The notes under the pieces are model-generated. The model worked only from the letters and a program-made list of their open reading frames with translations. It made no database searches and had not been told where the DNA came from. The position numbers were made by a program, and so were the translations under genes. This document shows, piece by piece, positions 25,530 to 36,607 of a stretch of 64,000 nucleotides of DNA. Each line of letters begins with the position of its first letter. Position 1 is the stretch's first letter. The stretch lies in NCBI RefSeq assembly GCF_036023875.1, contig NZ_CP107931.1, positions 5,394,001 to 5,458,000 of the forward strand, written 5' to 3'. The DNA is from Mycobacterium sp. NBC_00419 (GTDB taxonomy: Bacteria > Actinomycetota > Actinomycetes > Mycobacteriales > Mycobacteriaceae).

Positions 25530-26512
25530 TGCCCTCCGACGTCGCCGCCCTGGCCGGGGCCATCCGCAGCGGTGACCGTGCGGCGCTGCCCCGGGCCATC
25601 ACGCTGGTGGAGTCGACCCGGGCAGATCACCGCGAGCAGGCGCAGCGTCTGCTGCTGGAGTTGATGCCGGATGCCGGCAAGGCCCTGCACGTCGGCATCA
25701 CCGGCGTGCCGGGGGTGGGCAAGTCGACCACCATCGAGGCCCTCGGCATGTACCTGATCGAGCAGGGCCACCGGGTGGCGGTGCTCGCGGTCGACCCGTC
25801 GTCGACCCGCACCGGCGGTTCCATCCTGGGGGACAAGACCCGGATGGCGCGGCTGGCGGTGCAACCCGAGGCCTACATCCGACCGTCGCCGACCTCGGGG
25901 ACCCTCGGCGGGGTGGCCAAGGCGACGAGGGAAACGATCGTGCTCCTCGAGGCCGCCGGCTTCGATGTGATCCTGGTCGAGACCGTCGGGGTTGGTCAGT
26001 CCGAGGTGACGGTGGCCGACATGGTGGACACCTTTGTGTTCCTGACTCTGGCCCGCACCGGCGACCAGCTGCAGGGCATCAAGAAGGGTGTCCTCGAACT
26101 GGCCGACATCGTCGTGGTGAACAAGGCCGACGGTGAACACGCCATCGAGGCCAACGCGGCCGCGCGGGAGCTCTCGGCCGCGATTCGGCTGATCTATCCT
26201 CGCGAAACGCTCTGGCGTCCACCGGTTTTGACGATGAGCGCGCTGCAGGGCACAGGCTTGCACGAGCTGTGGGACACGGTGCTCAAGCATCGCGACGTGC
26301 TGACCGCGGCCGGTCAGTTCGACGCTCGCCGCCGTGCACAGCAGGTGGACTGGACGTGGTCGATGGTGCGCGATGCGGTGCTCGACCGGGTGTTGCGGCA
26401 TCCGGCCGTGAAGAGTCGGCGTACCGAGATCGAACGGCAGGTTCGCGAGGGCGAACTGACGCCGGCGCTTGCTGCGCAGCAGATACTCGATGCCGCCGAC
26501 GAGTCAAGCTGA
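25529..26512 (+). CDS. meaB: MeaB/ArgK-type G-protein chaperone of methylmalonyl-CoA mutase
   Basis: A 327-residue GTPase that gates cofactor loading and protects the mutase. It has the P-loop GVPGVGKST (about residue 55), the switch region AVDPSSTRTGGSILGDKTRM, ETVGVGQSE (with the Walker B-like DVILVE just before) and the NKAD guanine-specificity motif. It overlaps mutB by one base, so the subunits and chaperone are translationally coupled. M. tuberculosis has extra genes including a MazEF pair (Rv1494-1495) between mutB and its homologue Rv1496; they are absent here. Confidence 0.95.
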
Positions 26513-26571
26513 CCGGCCGCCGCCAAGTTAACGAATTGGCAACGATTCGGCGCACTGCTGCTTAGGCCGGT

Positions 26572-26577
26572 TAAATT
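26572..26577 (+). promoter_or_regulatory. -10 box (TAAATT) of the lipL-like gene
   Basis: TAAATT lies 7 nt before GTG 26585. Three GTGs follow in alternating register (26581, 26583, 26585), and only 26585 is in the coding frame. Confidence 0.45.
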
Positions 26578-26584
26578 CCTGTGT

Positions 26585-27853
26585 GTGACACATGTGACTG
26601 GTGAGTCTTCGGTGTTGCCGCGCGGGGTGCAAGGCGCGGCTGACCCGAACTTCGCCTATGCGGTTCGCAGCTTCGCGAGCCTCTTTCCGCATCCCCGCTT
26701 CGGTGGCGGGGCGTTGGCGGTGTACCTCGACGGTCAGCCGGTGGTCGACGTCTGGACAGGCTGGTCGGACCGGCGCGGACGAGAGCACTGGTCCGCCGAC
26801 ACCGGCGCCACGGTGTTCTCGGCGACCAAGGGTGTCGCCTCGACGGTCATCCACCGCCTCGTCGACCGCGGCCTGATCGACTACGACGCGCCCGTCGCCG
26901 AGTACTGGCCGGAGTTCGGCGCCAACGGCAAGGGCCAGATCACCGTGCGCGACGTCATGCGGCACCGGGCCGGGCTGGCCAACCTGCGCGGCGTGCGCAC
27001 CCGCGAACTGCTCGATCACCTGCACATGGAGGAGCGGATTGCCGCAGCGCCGGTGGGCAGGCACTTCGGCAAGCCCGCATATCACGCGATCACCTACGGC
27101 TGGCTGCTGTCCGGCCTGGCCCGCGCCGTCACCGGCAAGGGGATGCGCGAGCTGATGCGCATCGAGGTGGCCGAGCCGCTCAACACCGACGGCATCCACC
27201 TGGGCCGACCGCCACTGGGCGCGCCCACCCGGGCCGCGCACATCGTCGGGCCACAGCTCAACATCCCCAACCCGCTGTTCAACGCGATAGCGCCCAGGAT
27301 TGCCGCCCTCGAGGTGTCGGCCATCTTCGGCTCGATGTACTTCCCGGGGATGAAAGCCGTCGTTCAGGGCGACATGCCGCTGCTCGACAGCGAGCTGCCC
27401 TCGGCCAACGGCGTGGCCACCGCGCGGAGTCTGGCCCGCATGTACGGCGCGATCGCCAATGGCGGCGAGATCGACGGTCGGCGTTATCTGTCCGCTGACC
27501 TGGTCGCCGGCCTGACCGGGCGGCCGAGCCTGGCCCCGGACCGCAATCTGATCCTGCCGATGGCCTTCCATCTGGGATATCACTCGCTGCCGTTCCCCGG
27601 CGTTCTGCCCGGCTTCGGACACGTCGGGCTGGGCGGTTCCCTCGGCTGGGCGATGCCCGACAAGGGTTTGTCGTTCGGGTACGTGCACAACCGGCTTCTG
27701 ACTCCCTTCGTCGTCACCGACCAGGCGGGTTTCGTGGCCACGGCCGCCTTGATCCGCCATGGTGCCGCGGCGGCGCGCAAGCACGGTTTCACACCCGTCC
27801 AGGAGTTCGGTGCGACGTTCGCACCCCGCGCCGCAGGGGTGGTTGCGGGCTAG
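26585..27853 (+). CDS. lipL: serine beta-lactamase-fold esterase (LipL-like)
   Basis: A 422-residue class-C beta-lactamase-like hydrolase (family VIII esterase). It has the S79-A-T-K82 nucleophile motif (VFSATKGVAS), a downstream Tyr (YHAITYGWLLSG) that would complete the YxN-type site, and a C-terminal GHVGLGGSLGWAMP in the place of the KTG box. No signal peptide is seen. M. tuberculosis LipL (Rv1497) has the same location and a reported lipase/esterase activity. The real substrate is unknown. The gene is monocistronic and followed by a large non-coding gap. Confidence 0.88.
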   Translation: MTHVTGESSVLPRGVQGAADPNFAYAVRSFASLFPHPRFGGGALAVYLDGQPVVDVWTGWSDRRGREHWSADTGATVFSATKGVASTVIHRLVDRGLIDYDAPVAEYWPEFGANGKGQITVRDVMRHRAGLANLRGVRTRELLDHLHMEERIAAAPVGRHFGKPAYHAITYGWLLSGLARAVTGKGMRELMRIEVAEPLNTDGIHLGRPPLGAPTRAAHIVGPQLNIPNPLFNAIAPRIAALEVSAIFGSMYFPGMKAVVQGDMPLLDSELPSANGVATARSLARMYGAIANGGEIDGRRYLSADLVAGLTGRPSLAPDRNLILPMAFHLGYHSLPFPGVLPGFGHVGLGGSLGWAMPDKGLSFGYVHNRLLTPFVVTDQAGFVATAALIRHGAAAARKHGFTPVQEFGATFAPRAAGVVAG

Positions 27854-28002
27854 CGCCCGCCGTCCGCGTCGCTTTCAGCGGTGTCGTGTCGTGTCGCAGC
27901 ACCGGCGTGTCGCGGGCGACTCGCCGTGTTCAGAGGGCCCCGAGACTTCTCATATCTGGCTCACAGCTAACTTCGGCAACCCCTTCCTACCGCCTTTGAC
28001 CG

Positions 28003-28041
28003 CGAGTGACAATCGTCACTCGGGGGCCCTTTCCGGGCCCC
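28003..28041 (+). terminator. tandem hairpins downstream of lipL
   Basis: Hairpin 1 is CGAGTGAC-AATC-GTCACTCG (28003-28022). Hairpin 2 follows without a gap: GGGGCCC-TTTCC-GGGCCCC (28023-28041). Both are perfect. There is no long U-tract, but the stacked stems would make an effective terminator of lipL transcription, or a barrier in front of the PKS region. Confidence 0.55.
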
Positions 28042-28196
28042 TCATGTCGAATTCAACGAGGTGTTTTACCAATTAATGCCAAATAGCCTGTCGCTTAGCA
28101 AAACGCATTTGCTGACTCGTCAAAATATGCCGGAATTGTCTGATAACGGCTTTGCTTTGATGGTCCTGAATGTGGCCTGAATCACGCATAATGAAC

Positions 28197-28314
28197 AGCT
28201 GAGACGCAATTCTCAGGCTACTCTCAGGTCAGTTGCCATCTGCGCAGGCTGTGATCAGAAAGCCCAGCTCATCGGCGTCTAGAAAGCTGAGGCGCAATAG
28301 CGGAAACTCTCAGG
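28197..28314 (+). repeat. tandem repeat element in the PKS upstream region
   Basis: AGCTGAGRCGCAAT occurs at 28197-28210 and 28285-28298 (13/14 identical). ACTCTCAGG occurs at 28220-28228 and 28306-28314. Each unit is therefore the first motif followed 8-10 nt later by the second. CTGAGA (28199-28204) can pair with TCTCAG (28211-28216), and CCTGA motifs at about 28165 and 28176 are complementary to the TCAGG motifs. This may be a structured RNA or a duplicated regulator site. Confidence 0.5.
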
Positions 28315-28699
28315 AATACCCGTGTGGCCGGCCTCACAGGTTGGCCGGATCGGTGCCGCAACCTCGTTATTCGATGGCATCGCCGGGGGTGTTCTTGCCG
28401 CAGCGTCCGAACGGGTGGTGCAACTCGGTCCGGAAATTTGCTGTATCGCCATATTGGCCGAATTTCGCCTGACTTGCGACAACCAACCTGCTGCAACGGT
28501 GGCCGGGGCCCGGCTAGCGGCAGCCCCGGGCGCGACAGCGCCGCGGGACGTTGCTCGACTCTTCGGTAAAAGCCCTGCTCAAGACTGATTTTCCGACAAC
28601 CGGCTCGGGCATTTTGAGGAACTTTTCGCCCCGAGTTGCGGAATGTTCAGCTACCGGATCTCCGTTGCTGCAGGTGGCGGGCTTGTCGAGCACGGTAAC

Positions 28700-28709
28700 A
28701 TTGGCCAAT
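28700..28709. promoter_or_regulatory. palindrome ATTGGCCAAT, possible operator of the PKS gene
   Basis: A perfect 10-bp palindrome about 150 bp before the PKS start, followed by a further half-like CCAATC at 28712-28717. It is upstream of a possible -10 (TAAGCT, 28759-28764). No regulator can be assigned. Confidence 0.3.
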
Positions 28710-28858
28710 CTCCAATCAAAATCACAAAACATTTGTCGCCGTGGTTAGAAAAAGCCGCTAAGCTACCGATCACGTTGGCAACTTCGCTTGACGATTCCTA
28801 ATCAGAATCAGGCAGGTTGCCTTGCCCCGTGTTGACGAAGAGTGAGGTGTGAGCGGAC

Positions 28859-31800
28859 GTGCGAGAGACATCTGTCACCCCGATTGCAGTCGTTGGTATG
28901 GCTTGCCGGCTGCCCGGAGGGATCGACTCGCCACACAAGCTGTGGGAGGCGTTACTGGAGGGCGCTGACCTCGTCACCGAGATTCCCGCCGAGCGGTGGG
29001 ACGCCGACGAGTACTACGACCCGGAACCCGGCGTGCCGGGACGGTCGGTGTCGCGCTGGGGCGCCTTCGTCGACGACGTCACAGGCTTCGATCCGGACTT
29101 CTTCGGCATCAACGAGCGCGAGGCCACCGCGATGGACCCGCAGCACCGCATGCTGCTGGAGACCGCGTGGGAAGCCGTGGAGCATTCCGGGCACACTCCT
29201 GCCCAGATGTCCGGAACGTCGACTGGTGTCTTCATCGGTATGTCGCACGACGACTACGCCATGCTCACCAGCGCCGCCGGCGCCTACGACCAGGCCTATG
29301 CCTTCACCGGGACACCGTTCAGCATGGCCTCCGGGCGCATCTCCCATGCGCTGGGACTGCTGGGACCGGCCCTGACCATGGACACCGCCTGCTCGTCGAG
29401 CATGGTGGCGGTGCACAGCGCGTGCCGCAGCCTGCATGAGGGTGAAAGCGACATGGCCCTCGCCGGCGGTGTGATGCTCATGCTCGATCAGCGTCTGTAT
29501 GCCTCGGCCTCCGGCCAGGGCATGCTGTCGCCGACCGGCCATTGCCACGCTTTCGACGTGAACGCCGACGGCTTCGTCCGTTCGGAGGGCTGCGGCATCG
29601 TCATGCTCAAGCGTCTCGACGACGCCGAGCGCGACGGTGACCGGATTCTGGCCGTCATCAAGGGCACCGCCTCCAACCAGGACGGGCGCACCGAGAACAT
29701 CCTCACCCCGTCGACCGAGGCGCAGATCTCGGTCTTCAAGGCCGCGCTTGCCGCCGCCGATGTCGACCCCGCCACCGTCGGCATGGTCGAGGGTCACGGC
29801 ACCGGCACGCCGGTGGGTGACACCAAGGAGTTCAACAGCATCTCCAGCGTCTACGGCATCGCCGGCCCGTGCGCTCTGACCTCGGTCAAGAGCAACTTCG
29901 GCCACGCCGAGTCCGCTGCGGGTGTGCTGGGCCTGATGAAGGCCGTGCTGTCCGTGCACCACGGTGTCGTGCCGCAGAACCTGCACTTCAACCGTCTGCC
30001 CGAACACCTCGCCAAGGTCGATACCGGACTGTTCGTCCCGGCCGAGGCCACCGACTGGCCGACCGACGGTCCCCGCCGCGCTGCGGTGTCGTCGTACGGC
30101 ATGTCGGGCACCAACGTCCACGCCGTGCTCGAGCAGGCGCCCACCACGGACGTCGCCGATGCTGCCGCGATTGCTGCTGCCGACGCCGGCCTGCTGGTCT
30201 TCCCGGTGTGCTCCACCTCCGCCGACGAGCTGCGGCACACCGCCGAGCGGCTTGCCGACTGGGTCGAGAACAGCTCCGCCGACCTGTCGCTGCGCGACCT
30301 GGCCTACACGCTGGCGCGTCGCCGCGGGCACCGCCCGGTGCGCACCGCCGTCATCGCCGCCGACCGCGCCGAACTGGTCGAGCGGCTCCGTGAGGTCGCC
30401 AAGGGCGACGATCCCTACCAGGCCGCCGTCGGACACGACGACCGCGGACCGGTGTGGATCTTCTCCGGCCAGGGCTCGCAGTGGGCCTCGATGGGTGTGG
30501 GGCTGCTGGCCACCGAGCCCGTCTTCGCCGCCACGATCGCCGAGATCGAACCGCTGATCGCCGCGGAGTCCGGTTTCTCGATCACCGAGGCCATCACCGC
30601 CCCCGAAACCGTCGAGGGTATCCATAAGGTCCAGCCGGCCATCTTCGCGATGCAGGTGGCCATGGCCGCGACGATGAAGGCCTACGGCGTCGCGCCGGGC
30701 GCCGTCATCGGCCATTCGCTCGGCGAGGTTGCCGCTGCCGTCGTCTCCGGTGCACTGTCACTGGAGGACGGCGTCAAGGTCATCTGCCGTCGTTCACTGC
30801 TGTGCCTGCGGCTGGCCGGCGGCGGTGCGATGGCCTCGGTCGAGCTGCCCGCACAGCAGGTGCGCGAGGAACTCGAGAAGCAGGGCATCGAAGATGTCGT
30901 GGTCGCCGTTGTGGCGTCCCCGAACTCGACGGTGATCGGCGGTGCCACCCAGACCGTCCGCGACATCGTCGCGGCGTGGGAGCAGCGCGAGATCATGGCC
31001 CGCGAGGTCAACGTCGACGTCGCGTCGCACTCGCCTCAGGTGGAGCCGATCCTCGACGAGCTGTCGGAGATGCTGGCCGACATCACCCCGATGGCCCCGG
31101 AGATCCCGTACTACTCGGCCACTTCGTTCGACCCGCGCGAGCAGCCCTACTGCGATGCCGACTACTGGGTCGACAACCTGCGCCACACCGTGCGTTTCTC
31201 GGCGGCCGTGCAGACCGCGCTCGAGGACGGCTTCCGGGTGTTCGGCGAGCTGGCCCCGCATCCGCTGCTGACCCGCCCGATCGACCAGACCGCCGCGACA
31301 CTGGATATCTCGGTGGCCGCTGTGGCCGGTATGCGTCGTGGTCAGGAAGTGCCGCACGGACTCGGTGAGTTCCTCGGCAGCCTGTACTCCGCCGGCGCCG
31401 AGGTGGACTTCTCGGTGCTCTACCCGGCCGGTCACCTGGTCGACGCGCCGCTGCCGACCTGGACCCATCGCAGCATGATGCTGGCTTCCGAGGGTGGCGA
31501 TCAGCAGGCCCGTGGTGCTCACCTGGTGGCGGCCCACCCGCTGCTCGGTGCCCACGTGCGCCTGCTCGAGGACCCGGAACGGCATGCCTGGCAGGCCGAG
31601 GTCGGCACCGCGGCGCTGCCGTGGCTGGTCGATCACCAGATCAACAACGTGCCGGCGCTGCCCGGCGCCGCCTACTGCGAGATGGCTCTGGCCGCGGCAC
31701 GCACCGCCCTTGGTGAGGCTGCCGAAGTCCGCGACGTGACGTTCGACGCGATGCTGCTGCTCGAGGACGAGACCCCGGTCAGTGCCGTAGCCTCGGCCAA

Positions 31801-34800
31801 GACGCCCGGTGTGCTGGAGTTCGTGGTCGAGACCGACACCGACGGTGAGCGGGAACGTCGCGCCAGCGCGGTGCTGCATGCCGCCGATGCCGACGAGCAG
31901 CCGCACTCCTACGACATGGACGAACTGCTGGCGGCGCACCCCAACCGCGCCGACGGCAGCGAGGTCCGTACCTGGTTCGACGGCCGCGGCGTGCAGTTCG
32001 GCCCGGCGTTCACCGGCCTGGTGGCCGTCAACGCCGGCGATGAGTCCGCCGGCACCGTGCTGGCCGAGATCGGCCTGCCGTCGTCGATCCGCAACCAGCA
32101 GACCGCCTACGGTGTGCATCCCGCACTGCTGGATGCCTGCTTCCAGTCGGTCGCCGCCCATCCGGGTGTGCAGTCCTCCGGCACCGGCGGGCTGCTGTTG
32201 CCGCTCGGTGTGCGTCGGCTGAAGGTGCACGGCCCGACCCGCAATGCGCGGTACTGCCTGACGAAGCTCGCTTCGCTCGACGGCTCCTCGGTTGAGGCCG
32301 ATATCGAGCTGCTCGACGACTACGGCACCGTGCTGTTCGGTGTCCAGGGTCTGCGCATGGGCAGCGGTATGTCCGAGGCCAACGAGGGCGACCGGGTGCT
32401 CAACGAGCGTCTGCTGGCCATCGAGTGGCGTCAGCAGCAGCTCAACGAGGTCACCCACGCGAACTCGGCGACCTGGCTGGTCGTCAGCACCTCCGATGCC
32501 GCTGACATGCTGGCCTCGGCGCTGACCGACGCGCTCAAGCTCAACGACGCCGACGTGACCACGATGTCGTGGCCTCAGCACGCCGACCACGCCTACAACT
32601 CCCAGCTTCTGGGCTCGCACTTCTCCGAAGGTGGCTTCGACAACGTCGTGGTGGTCACCCCGGCACGCAACGGCTGCCCCGAAGAGCAGCTGCCGCACCG
32701 CGGCGGCGAGCAGGTGCGCCACCTGGTGCGCATCGCCCGCGAGCTGTCCGAGACGGCAGGCGAAGCGCCCCGGCTCTACGTCGTAACCCGCAACGCCCAG
32801 ACGGTGCTCGCCGATGAGCGGCCGAACCTGGAGCAGGCCGGCCTGCGTGGTCTACTGCGTGTGATCGGTGCCGAGCACCCGCAGTTGCGGCCCACCCAGA
32901 TCGACGTCGACGACGCCACCGAGGCCAAGTTGATGGCAGCCCAGCTGCTCACCGGCAGCGAGGAAGACGAGACCGCGTTCCGCAAGGGACAGTGGTACAC
33001 CGCGCACCTCTACCCGAGCCCACTGCGGCCCGACGAGCGCTACACCACCGTGGTCGACCACGCCCGCGACGGAATGCGCCTGGAGATCCGCACCCCGGGT
33101 GACATCGAGACCCTGGAACTGGCTGCGTTCGACCGCATCCCGCCCGGCCCGGGTCAGATCGAGGTCGCCGTGACGGCGTCCAGCCTCAACTTCGCTGACG
33201 TTCTGCTGGCCTTCGGCCGCTACCCGAGCTTCGAGGGTCTGCAGCCCCAGCTGGGTCTGGACTTCGCCGGCGTGGTGACCGCGGTCGGCCCGCAGGTCAC
33301 CTCTCACCGGGTCGGCGACCATGTCGGCGGCATGTCGACCAACGGCTGCTGGGGCTCGTTCGTCACCTGTGACGCCGATGTGGCAGTGACCCTGCCCGCC
33401 GGCCTACGTGATGATCAGGCGGCCGCGGTGACCACCGCCTCGGCCACGGCTTGGTACGGCCTGCACGACCTGGCCCACATCAAGGCCGGCGACAAGGTGC
33501 TGATCCACTCCGCCACCGGCGGTGTCGGCCAGGCCGCAATCGCCATCGCCCGGGCTGCCGGCGCCGAGATTTACGCGACGGCGGGCACCGAGGAACGCCG
33601 CGACATGCTGCGCACCATGGGCATCACGCATGTCTACGACTCGCGTACCGCCGCGTTCGGCGAGCAGATCCGCCGGGACACCGACGGCTACGGCGTCGAC
33701 ATCGTGCTGAACTCGCTGACCGGTGCCTCGCAGCGGGCCGGCGTGGAACTGCTCGCCTTCGGCGGCCGGTTCGTCGAGATCGGCAAGAAGGACATCTACG
33801 GCGACACCCGGATGGGCCTGTTCCCGTTCCGTCGCAACCTGTCCTTCTACGGTGTCGACCTGGCCCTGATGGCCAGCACCCACCCGGAGCAGATCCGCGA
33901 ACTGCTCGACACCGTCTACCGGTTGACCGCCGACGGTGTCCTGCCGCAGCCGGAGACCACCCACTACCCGCTGGCCGACGCGGCCACCGCCATCCGTGTG
34001 ATGGGTGCCGCCGAGCACACCGGCAAGCTGCTGCTGTCGGTGCCCAAGGTCGGCCACAGCAGTGTCGTGGTTCCGCCGGAGCAGGCCAAGGTCTTCCGCC
34101 GGGACGGCTCCTACATCATCACCGGCGGTCTCGGCGGTCTGGGCTTGTTCCTGGGTGCCAAGATGGCCGCGGGTGGTTGCGGCCGCATCGTGCTGAACTC
34201 CCGTTCACAGCCGAAGCCCGAGGCACTGGAGGAGATCGCGCGGATGCGCGCCTCCGGCGCCCAGGTCGAGGTCGTCACCGGTGACATCGCGCAGTCGGAG
34301 ACGGTGGACCGCCTGGTGGCAGCCGCCACCGCGACCGGTCTTCCGGTCCGCGGCGTGCTGCACGCGGCGGCCGTGGTCGAGGACGCCATCCTGACCAACA
34401 TCACCGACGAACTGGTGGACCGGGACTGGGCCCCGAAGGTTTACGGCGCCTGGCACCTGCACCGGGCCACCACGGCTCAGCCGCTGGACTGGTTCTGCTC
34501 GTTCTCCTCGGCGGCGGCTCTGATGGGCTCGCCGGGTCAGGGCGCGTACGCCGCGGCCAACAGCTGGCTGGACGGCTTCACCCAGTGGCGCCGTTCGCAG
34601 GGTCTGCCGGCCACCGCGATCGCGTGGGCGGCGTGGGACGAGATCGGTGCAGGTAAGCACCTGGCTGCCGGCGGCGACACCGCGATGATCAGCCCCGAGG
34701 AAGGTGCGCACGCCTTCGAGGCGCTGTTGCGCCACGACCGGGCCTACAGCGGTTACGCGCCGCTGATCGGCACGCCGTGGCTGACCGATCTCGCGCAGCG

Positions 34801-35140
34801 CAGCCCGTTCGCCGAGGCGTTCGCGTCCACCGGGGACCGGCCGACTGACACCAGCACGTTCCGTGCCGAGCTGCACACGTTGCCGCGCGACGAGTGGCCC
34901 ACCCGGGTGCGGCGACTGGTCTCGGAGCAACTCAGCCTGATCTTGCGCCGCTCGATCGACCCGGACCGGCCGATTTCCGAGTATGGTCTGGACTCGCTGG
35001 GCAATCTCGAACTGCGTACCCGAATCGAAACCGAGACGGGCATCCGAGTGCGGTCGATGGACATCACCACCGTCCGGGCGCTGGCCGAGGGCCTGTGCGA
35101 GACGTTGGCCGGTGTGATTTCGTCAGCTCCATCCCGCTGA
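28859..35140 (+). CDS. pks5: Mas/Pks5-type iterative type I polyketide synthase
   Basis: A 2093-residue multidomain enzyme expected to elongate a fatty acyl starter with methylmalonyl units into methyl-branched acids. Domain order is KS (1-430; Cys178 in DTACSSSM), AT (530-850; Ser620 in GHSLGE, and VASH as in methylmalonyl-specific ATs rather than malonyl-type HAFH), DH (870-1110; His926), ER (1410-1730; NADPH loop [10 protein letters not shown] near 1552), KR (1750-1930; GGLGGLG, Tyr1897) and ACP (2010-2080; Ser2046 in LDSL). This full reducing set and size match Pks5/Mas (about 2100). GTG 28859 starts right at the KS domain. No thioesterase is present, so a PapA-type acyltransferase (next gene) would off-load the product. 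Locus position matches M. tuberculosis pks5 (Rv1527c) although the strand differs. Confidence 0.93.
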   Translation: MRETSVTPIAVVGMACRLPGGIDSPHKLWEALLEGADLVTEIPAERWDADEYYDPEPGVPGRSVSRWGAFVDDVTGFDPDFFGINEREATAMDPQHRMLLETAWEAVEHSGHTPAQMSGTSTGVFIGMSHDDYAMLTSAAGAYDQAYAFTGTPFSMASGRISHALGLLGPALTMDTACSSSMVAVHSACRSLHEGESDMALAGGVMLMLDQRLYASASGQGMLSPTGHCHAFDVNADGFVRSEGCGIVMLKRLDDAERDGDRILAVIKGTASNQDGRTENILTPSTEAQISVFKAALAAADVDPATVGMVEGHGTGTPVGDTKEFNSISSVYGIAGPCALTSVKSNFGHAESAAGVLGLMKAVLSVHHGVVPQNLHFNRLPEHLAKVDTGLFVPAEATDWPTDGPRRAAVSSYGMSGTNVHAVLEQAPTTDVADAAAIAAADAGLLVFPVCSTSADELRHTAERLADWVENSSADLSLRDLAYTLARRRGHRPVRTAVIAADRAELVERLREVAKGDDPYQAAVGHDDRGPVWIFSGQGSQWASMGVGLLATEPVFAATIAEIEPLIAAESGFSITEAITAPETVEGIHKVQPAIFAMQVAMAATMKAYGVAPGAVIGHSLGEVAAAVVSGALSLEDGVKVICRRSLLCLRLAGGGAMASVELPAQQVREELEKQGIEDVVVAVVASPNSTVIGGATQTVRDIVAAWEQREIMAREVNVDVASHSPQVEPILDELSEMLADITPMAPEIPYYSATSFDPREQPYCDADYWVDNLRHTVRFSAAVQTALEDGFRVFGELAPHPLLTRPIDQTAATLDISVAAVAGMRRGQEVPHGLGEFLGSLYSAGAEVDFSVLYPAGHLVDAPLPTWTHRSMMLASEGGDQQARGAHLVAAHPLLGAHVRLLEDPERHAWQAEVGTAALPWLVDHQINNVPALPGAAYCEMALAAARTALGEAAEVRDVTFDAMLLLEDETPVSAVASAKTPGVLEFVVETDTDGERERRASAVLHAADADEQPHSYDMDELLAAHPNRADGSEVRTWFDGRGVQFGPAFTGLVAVNAGDESAGTVLAEIGLPSSIRNQQTAYGVHPALLDACFQSVAAHPGVQSSGTGGLLLPLGVRRLKVHGPTRNARYCLTKLASLDGSSVEADIELLDDYGTVLFGVQGLRMGSGMSEANEGDRVLNERLLAIEWRQQQLNEVTHANSATWLVVSTSDAADMLASALTDALKLNDADVTTMSWPQHADHAYNSQLLGSHFSEGGFDNVVVVTPARNGCPEEQLPHRGGEQVRHLVRIARELSETAGEAPRLYVVTRNAQTVLADERPNLEQAGLRGLLRVIGAEHPQLRPTQIDVDDATEAKLMAAQLLTGSEEDETAFRKGQWYTAHLYPSPLRPDERYTTVVDHARDGMRLEIRTPGDIETLELAAFDRIPPGPGQIEVAVTASSLNFADVLLAFGRYPSFEGLQPQLGLDFAGVVTAVGPQVTSHRVGDHVGGMSTNGCWGSFVTCDADVAVTLPAGLRDDQAAAVTTASATAWYGLHDLAHIKAGDKVLIHSATGGVGQAAIAIARAAGAEIYATAGTEERRDMLRTMGITHVYDSRTAAFGEQIRRDTDGYGVDIVLNSLTGASQRAGVELLAFGGRFVEIGKKDIYGDTRMGLFPFRRNLSFYGVDLALMASTHPEQIRELLDTVYRLTADGVLPQPETTHYPLADAATAIRVMGAAEHTGKLLLSVPKVGHSSVVVPPEQAKVFRRDGSYIITGGLGGLGLFLGAKMAAGGCGRIVLNSRSQPKPEALEEIARMRASGAQVEVVTGDIAQSETVDRLVAAATATGLPVRGVLHAAAVVEDAILTNITDELVDRDWAPKVYGAWHLHRATTAQPLDWFCSFSSAAALMGSPGQGAYAAANSWLDGFTQWRRSQGLPATAIAWAAWDEIGAGKHLAAGGDTAMISPEEGAHAFEALLRHDRAYSGYAPLIGTPWLTDLAQRSPFAEAFASTGDRPTDTSTFRAELHTLPRDEWPTRVRRLVSEQLSLILRRSIDPDRPISEYGLDSLGNLELRTRIETETGIRVRSMDITTVRALAEGLCETLAGVISSAPSR

Positions 35141-35165
35141 CAGGCGCGAATAGGGGAACAACAGA

Positions 35166-36602
35166 GTGGTTGCACTCACTGCAATCCATGACTGGGTCGA
35201 CGCGCCGGGGACGGTCACTTCGTGGAGTCCGTCACCGGCGTGCCTGAAGAAGCTTCAGGAGGCTCCGGTCAGCGATGTGCCTGCCAGCTATCAGCAGGAG
35301 CAGCACATCCGCACGTATCGCCAGCATTCGGCGAACGGTCTGGAGATGGCCCGGCTGCTCATCCCTGCCTGGAACATGCCCGGACGGTGCGACATCCGCG
35401 CGATGACCTACGTCATCAACTCCTACCTGCGCCGGCACGACACCTACCACAGCTGGTTCGACTTCGACGATGACGACAATGTCGTCCGGCACACCGTGAG
35501 CAACCCGGCCGACATCCAGTTCGTGGCCACCAAACAGGGCGAGATGACGGCGTCGCAGTGGCGCGAGCATGTGCTGGGTACGCCCAGCCCGCTGCAGTGG
35601 GATTGCTTCCGCTTCGGCGTGATTCAGCGTGCCGACCACTTCACGTTCTACGTCAGCATCGACCACCTGCACGCCGACGCCATGTTCATGGTGGCGTTGT
35701 TCGTCGAGCTGCACATGAACTACGAGGCGCTCGCTGGTGGCGGTGCGCCCATCAAGCTGCCCGACGCCGGCAGCTACCACGACTACTGCCTGCGTCAGCA
35801 CGAGTTCACCTCCGGGTTGACGCTGGAGTCACCCGACGTCCGCAAGTGGATCGAGTTCCTGGAGGACGCGGGCGGCTCGTTGCCGACTTTCCCTCTGCCA
35901 CTTGGTGATTCGACGGAACCCTGCACGGGCGATCTGCTCACCGTCCAGTTGATGGACGATCACGAGACCGATCGGTTCGAGTCGGCCTGCACCTCGGCCG
36001 GGGTTCGCTTCATCGGCGGCGTGTTCGCCTGCGCGGCGATCGCGCATCGCGAGCTCACCGGTGATGACACCTATTTCGTGATCACTCCGACCACCACCCG
36101 CAGCACTCCCGAGGAGTTCGTCACGACGGGCTGGTTCACCGGGCTGGTGCCGCTGTCGGTACCGGTTGCGGCGCGGTCCTTCGCCGAGGTGGCCAAGGCG
36201 GCTCAGGAGTCCTTCGACTCCGGAATGCCCATCGCCAACGTGCCCATCGAGCGGGTTTTCGAGCTGGCCGAATCGCTGCCACAGATTCGCAAGCCGGGCG
36301 CCGGCGTGCCGATGTTGTCGTACCTCGACGTGGGTCTGCCGCCGCTGAATCCGATGATCATGTCGCAGTGGCATGGTCTCAACGGCCGGCTGTACACCGA
36401 CCTCGGGGCGGCCAATCAGGTCGGCATGTGGGTCAACCGTCGCGCCAACGGCACCATCATCACGGTGGCCTACCCAGACAACCCGATCGCCCGCGAGTCG
36501 ATCGCGGAGTTCGTCGAGCAGATGAAGTGCACCTACCTGCGGGTCGCCGACGGTCGCGCCGAATCGCTGTCGTCTCCGCGGATACCCAAGGCGACGGTCT
36601 GA
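35166..36602 (+). CDS. PapA-family polyketide-associated acyltransferase
   Basis: A 478-residue condensation-fold acyltransferase. The catalytic HxxxD is H167-L-H-A-D171 (SIDHLHADA), and the second-half channel sequence (GWFTGLVPLSVPV) is typical of PapA1/PapA3/PapA4. The N-terminal AIHDWVDAPGTVTSW also resembles PapA starts. It lies 25 nt after the PKS gene, so it should transfer the PKS-bound methyl-branched acyl chain to a sugar hydroxyl, as PapA proteins do for trehalose lipids and lipooligosaccharides. The GTG 35166 start has a GGGG-type SD. The acceptor is unknown; pks5-papA4 linkage in M. tuberculosis suggests a LOS-like product. Confidence 0.88.
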   Translation: MVALTAIHDWVDAPGTVTSWSPSPACLKKLQEAPVSDVPASYQQEQHIRTYRQHSANGLEMARLLIPAWNMPGRCDIRAMTYVINSYLRRHDTYHSWFDFDDDDNVVRHTVSNPADIQFVATKQGEMTASQWREHVLGTPSPLQWDCFRFGVIQRADHFTFYVSIDHLHADAMFMVALFVELHMNYEALAGGGAPIKLPDAGSYHDYCLRQHEFTSGLTLESPDVRKWIEFLEDAGGSLPTFPLPLGDSTEPCTGDLLTVQLMDDHETDRFESACTSAGVRFIGGVFACAAIAHRELTGDDTYFVITPTTTRSTPEEFVTTGWFTGLVPLSVPVAARSFAEVAKAAQESFDSGMPIANVPIERVFELAESLPQIRKPGAGVPMLSYLDVGLPPLNPMIMSQWHGLNGRLYTDLGAANQVGMWVNRRANGTIITVAYPDNPIARESIAEFVEQMKCTYLRVADGRAESLSSPRIPKATV

Positions 36603-36607
36603 TCCCA

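Larger units (their letters stand above)
27854..28858 (+). other. 1-kb non-coding, relatively AT-rich region before the PKS locus
   Basis: No convincing gene lies here. Short open frames in it have no SD, poor codon usage and no recognisable domain. The stretch 28040-28320 is visibly richer in A/T than the rest of the window. It holds tandem hairpins (28003-28041), a repeat pair (28197-28314), a 10-bp palindrome (28700-28709), a possible -10 TAAGCT (28759-28764) and an imperfect inverted repeat CCTAAT/ATCAGG (28797-28812). It is probably the regulatory region of the PKS operon. Confidence 0.7.

Noticed and set aside
28197..28314. Calling the repeat pair a genuine glycine riboswitch
   Set aside because: The match is limited to two short blocks per unit; the P1 5' strand and P3 region are not convincing and the downstream gene has no glycine role. 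Kept only as a finding.
28233..28748. Short open frames (65-88 codons) in the gap before the PKS
   Set aside because: No SD or TAnnnT box at the right spacing, composition unlike neighbouring genes, and overlapping frames on both strands. Treated as non-coding.
28952..32722. Two long minus-strand open frames inside the PKS gene
   Set aside because: Shadows of the PKS coding strand; the Gly/His/Arg-rich translation has no family features.
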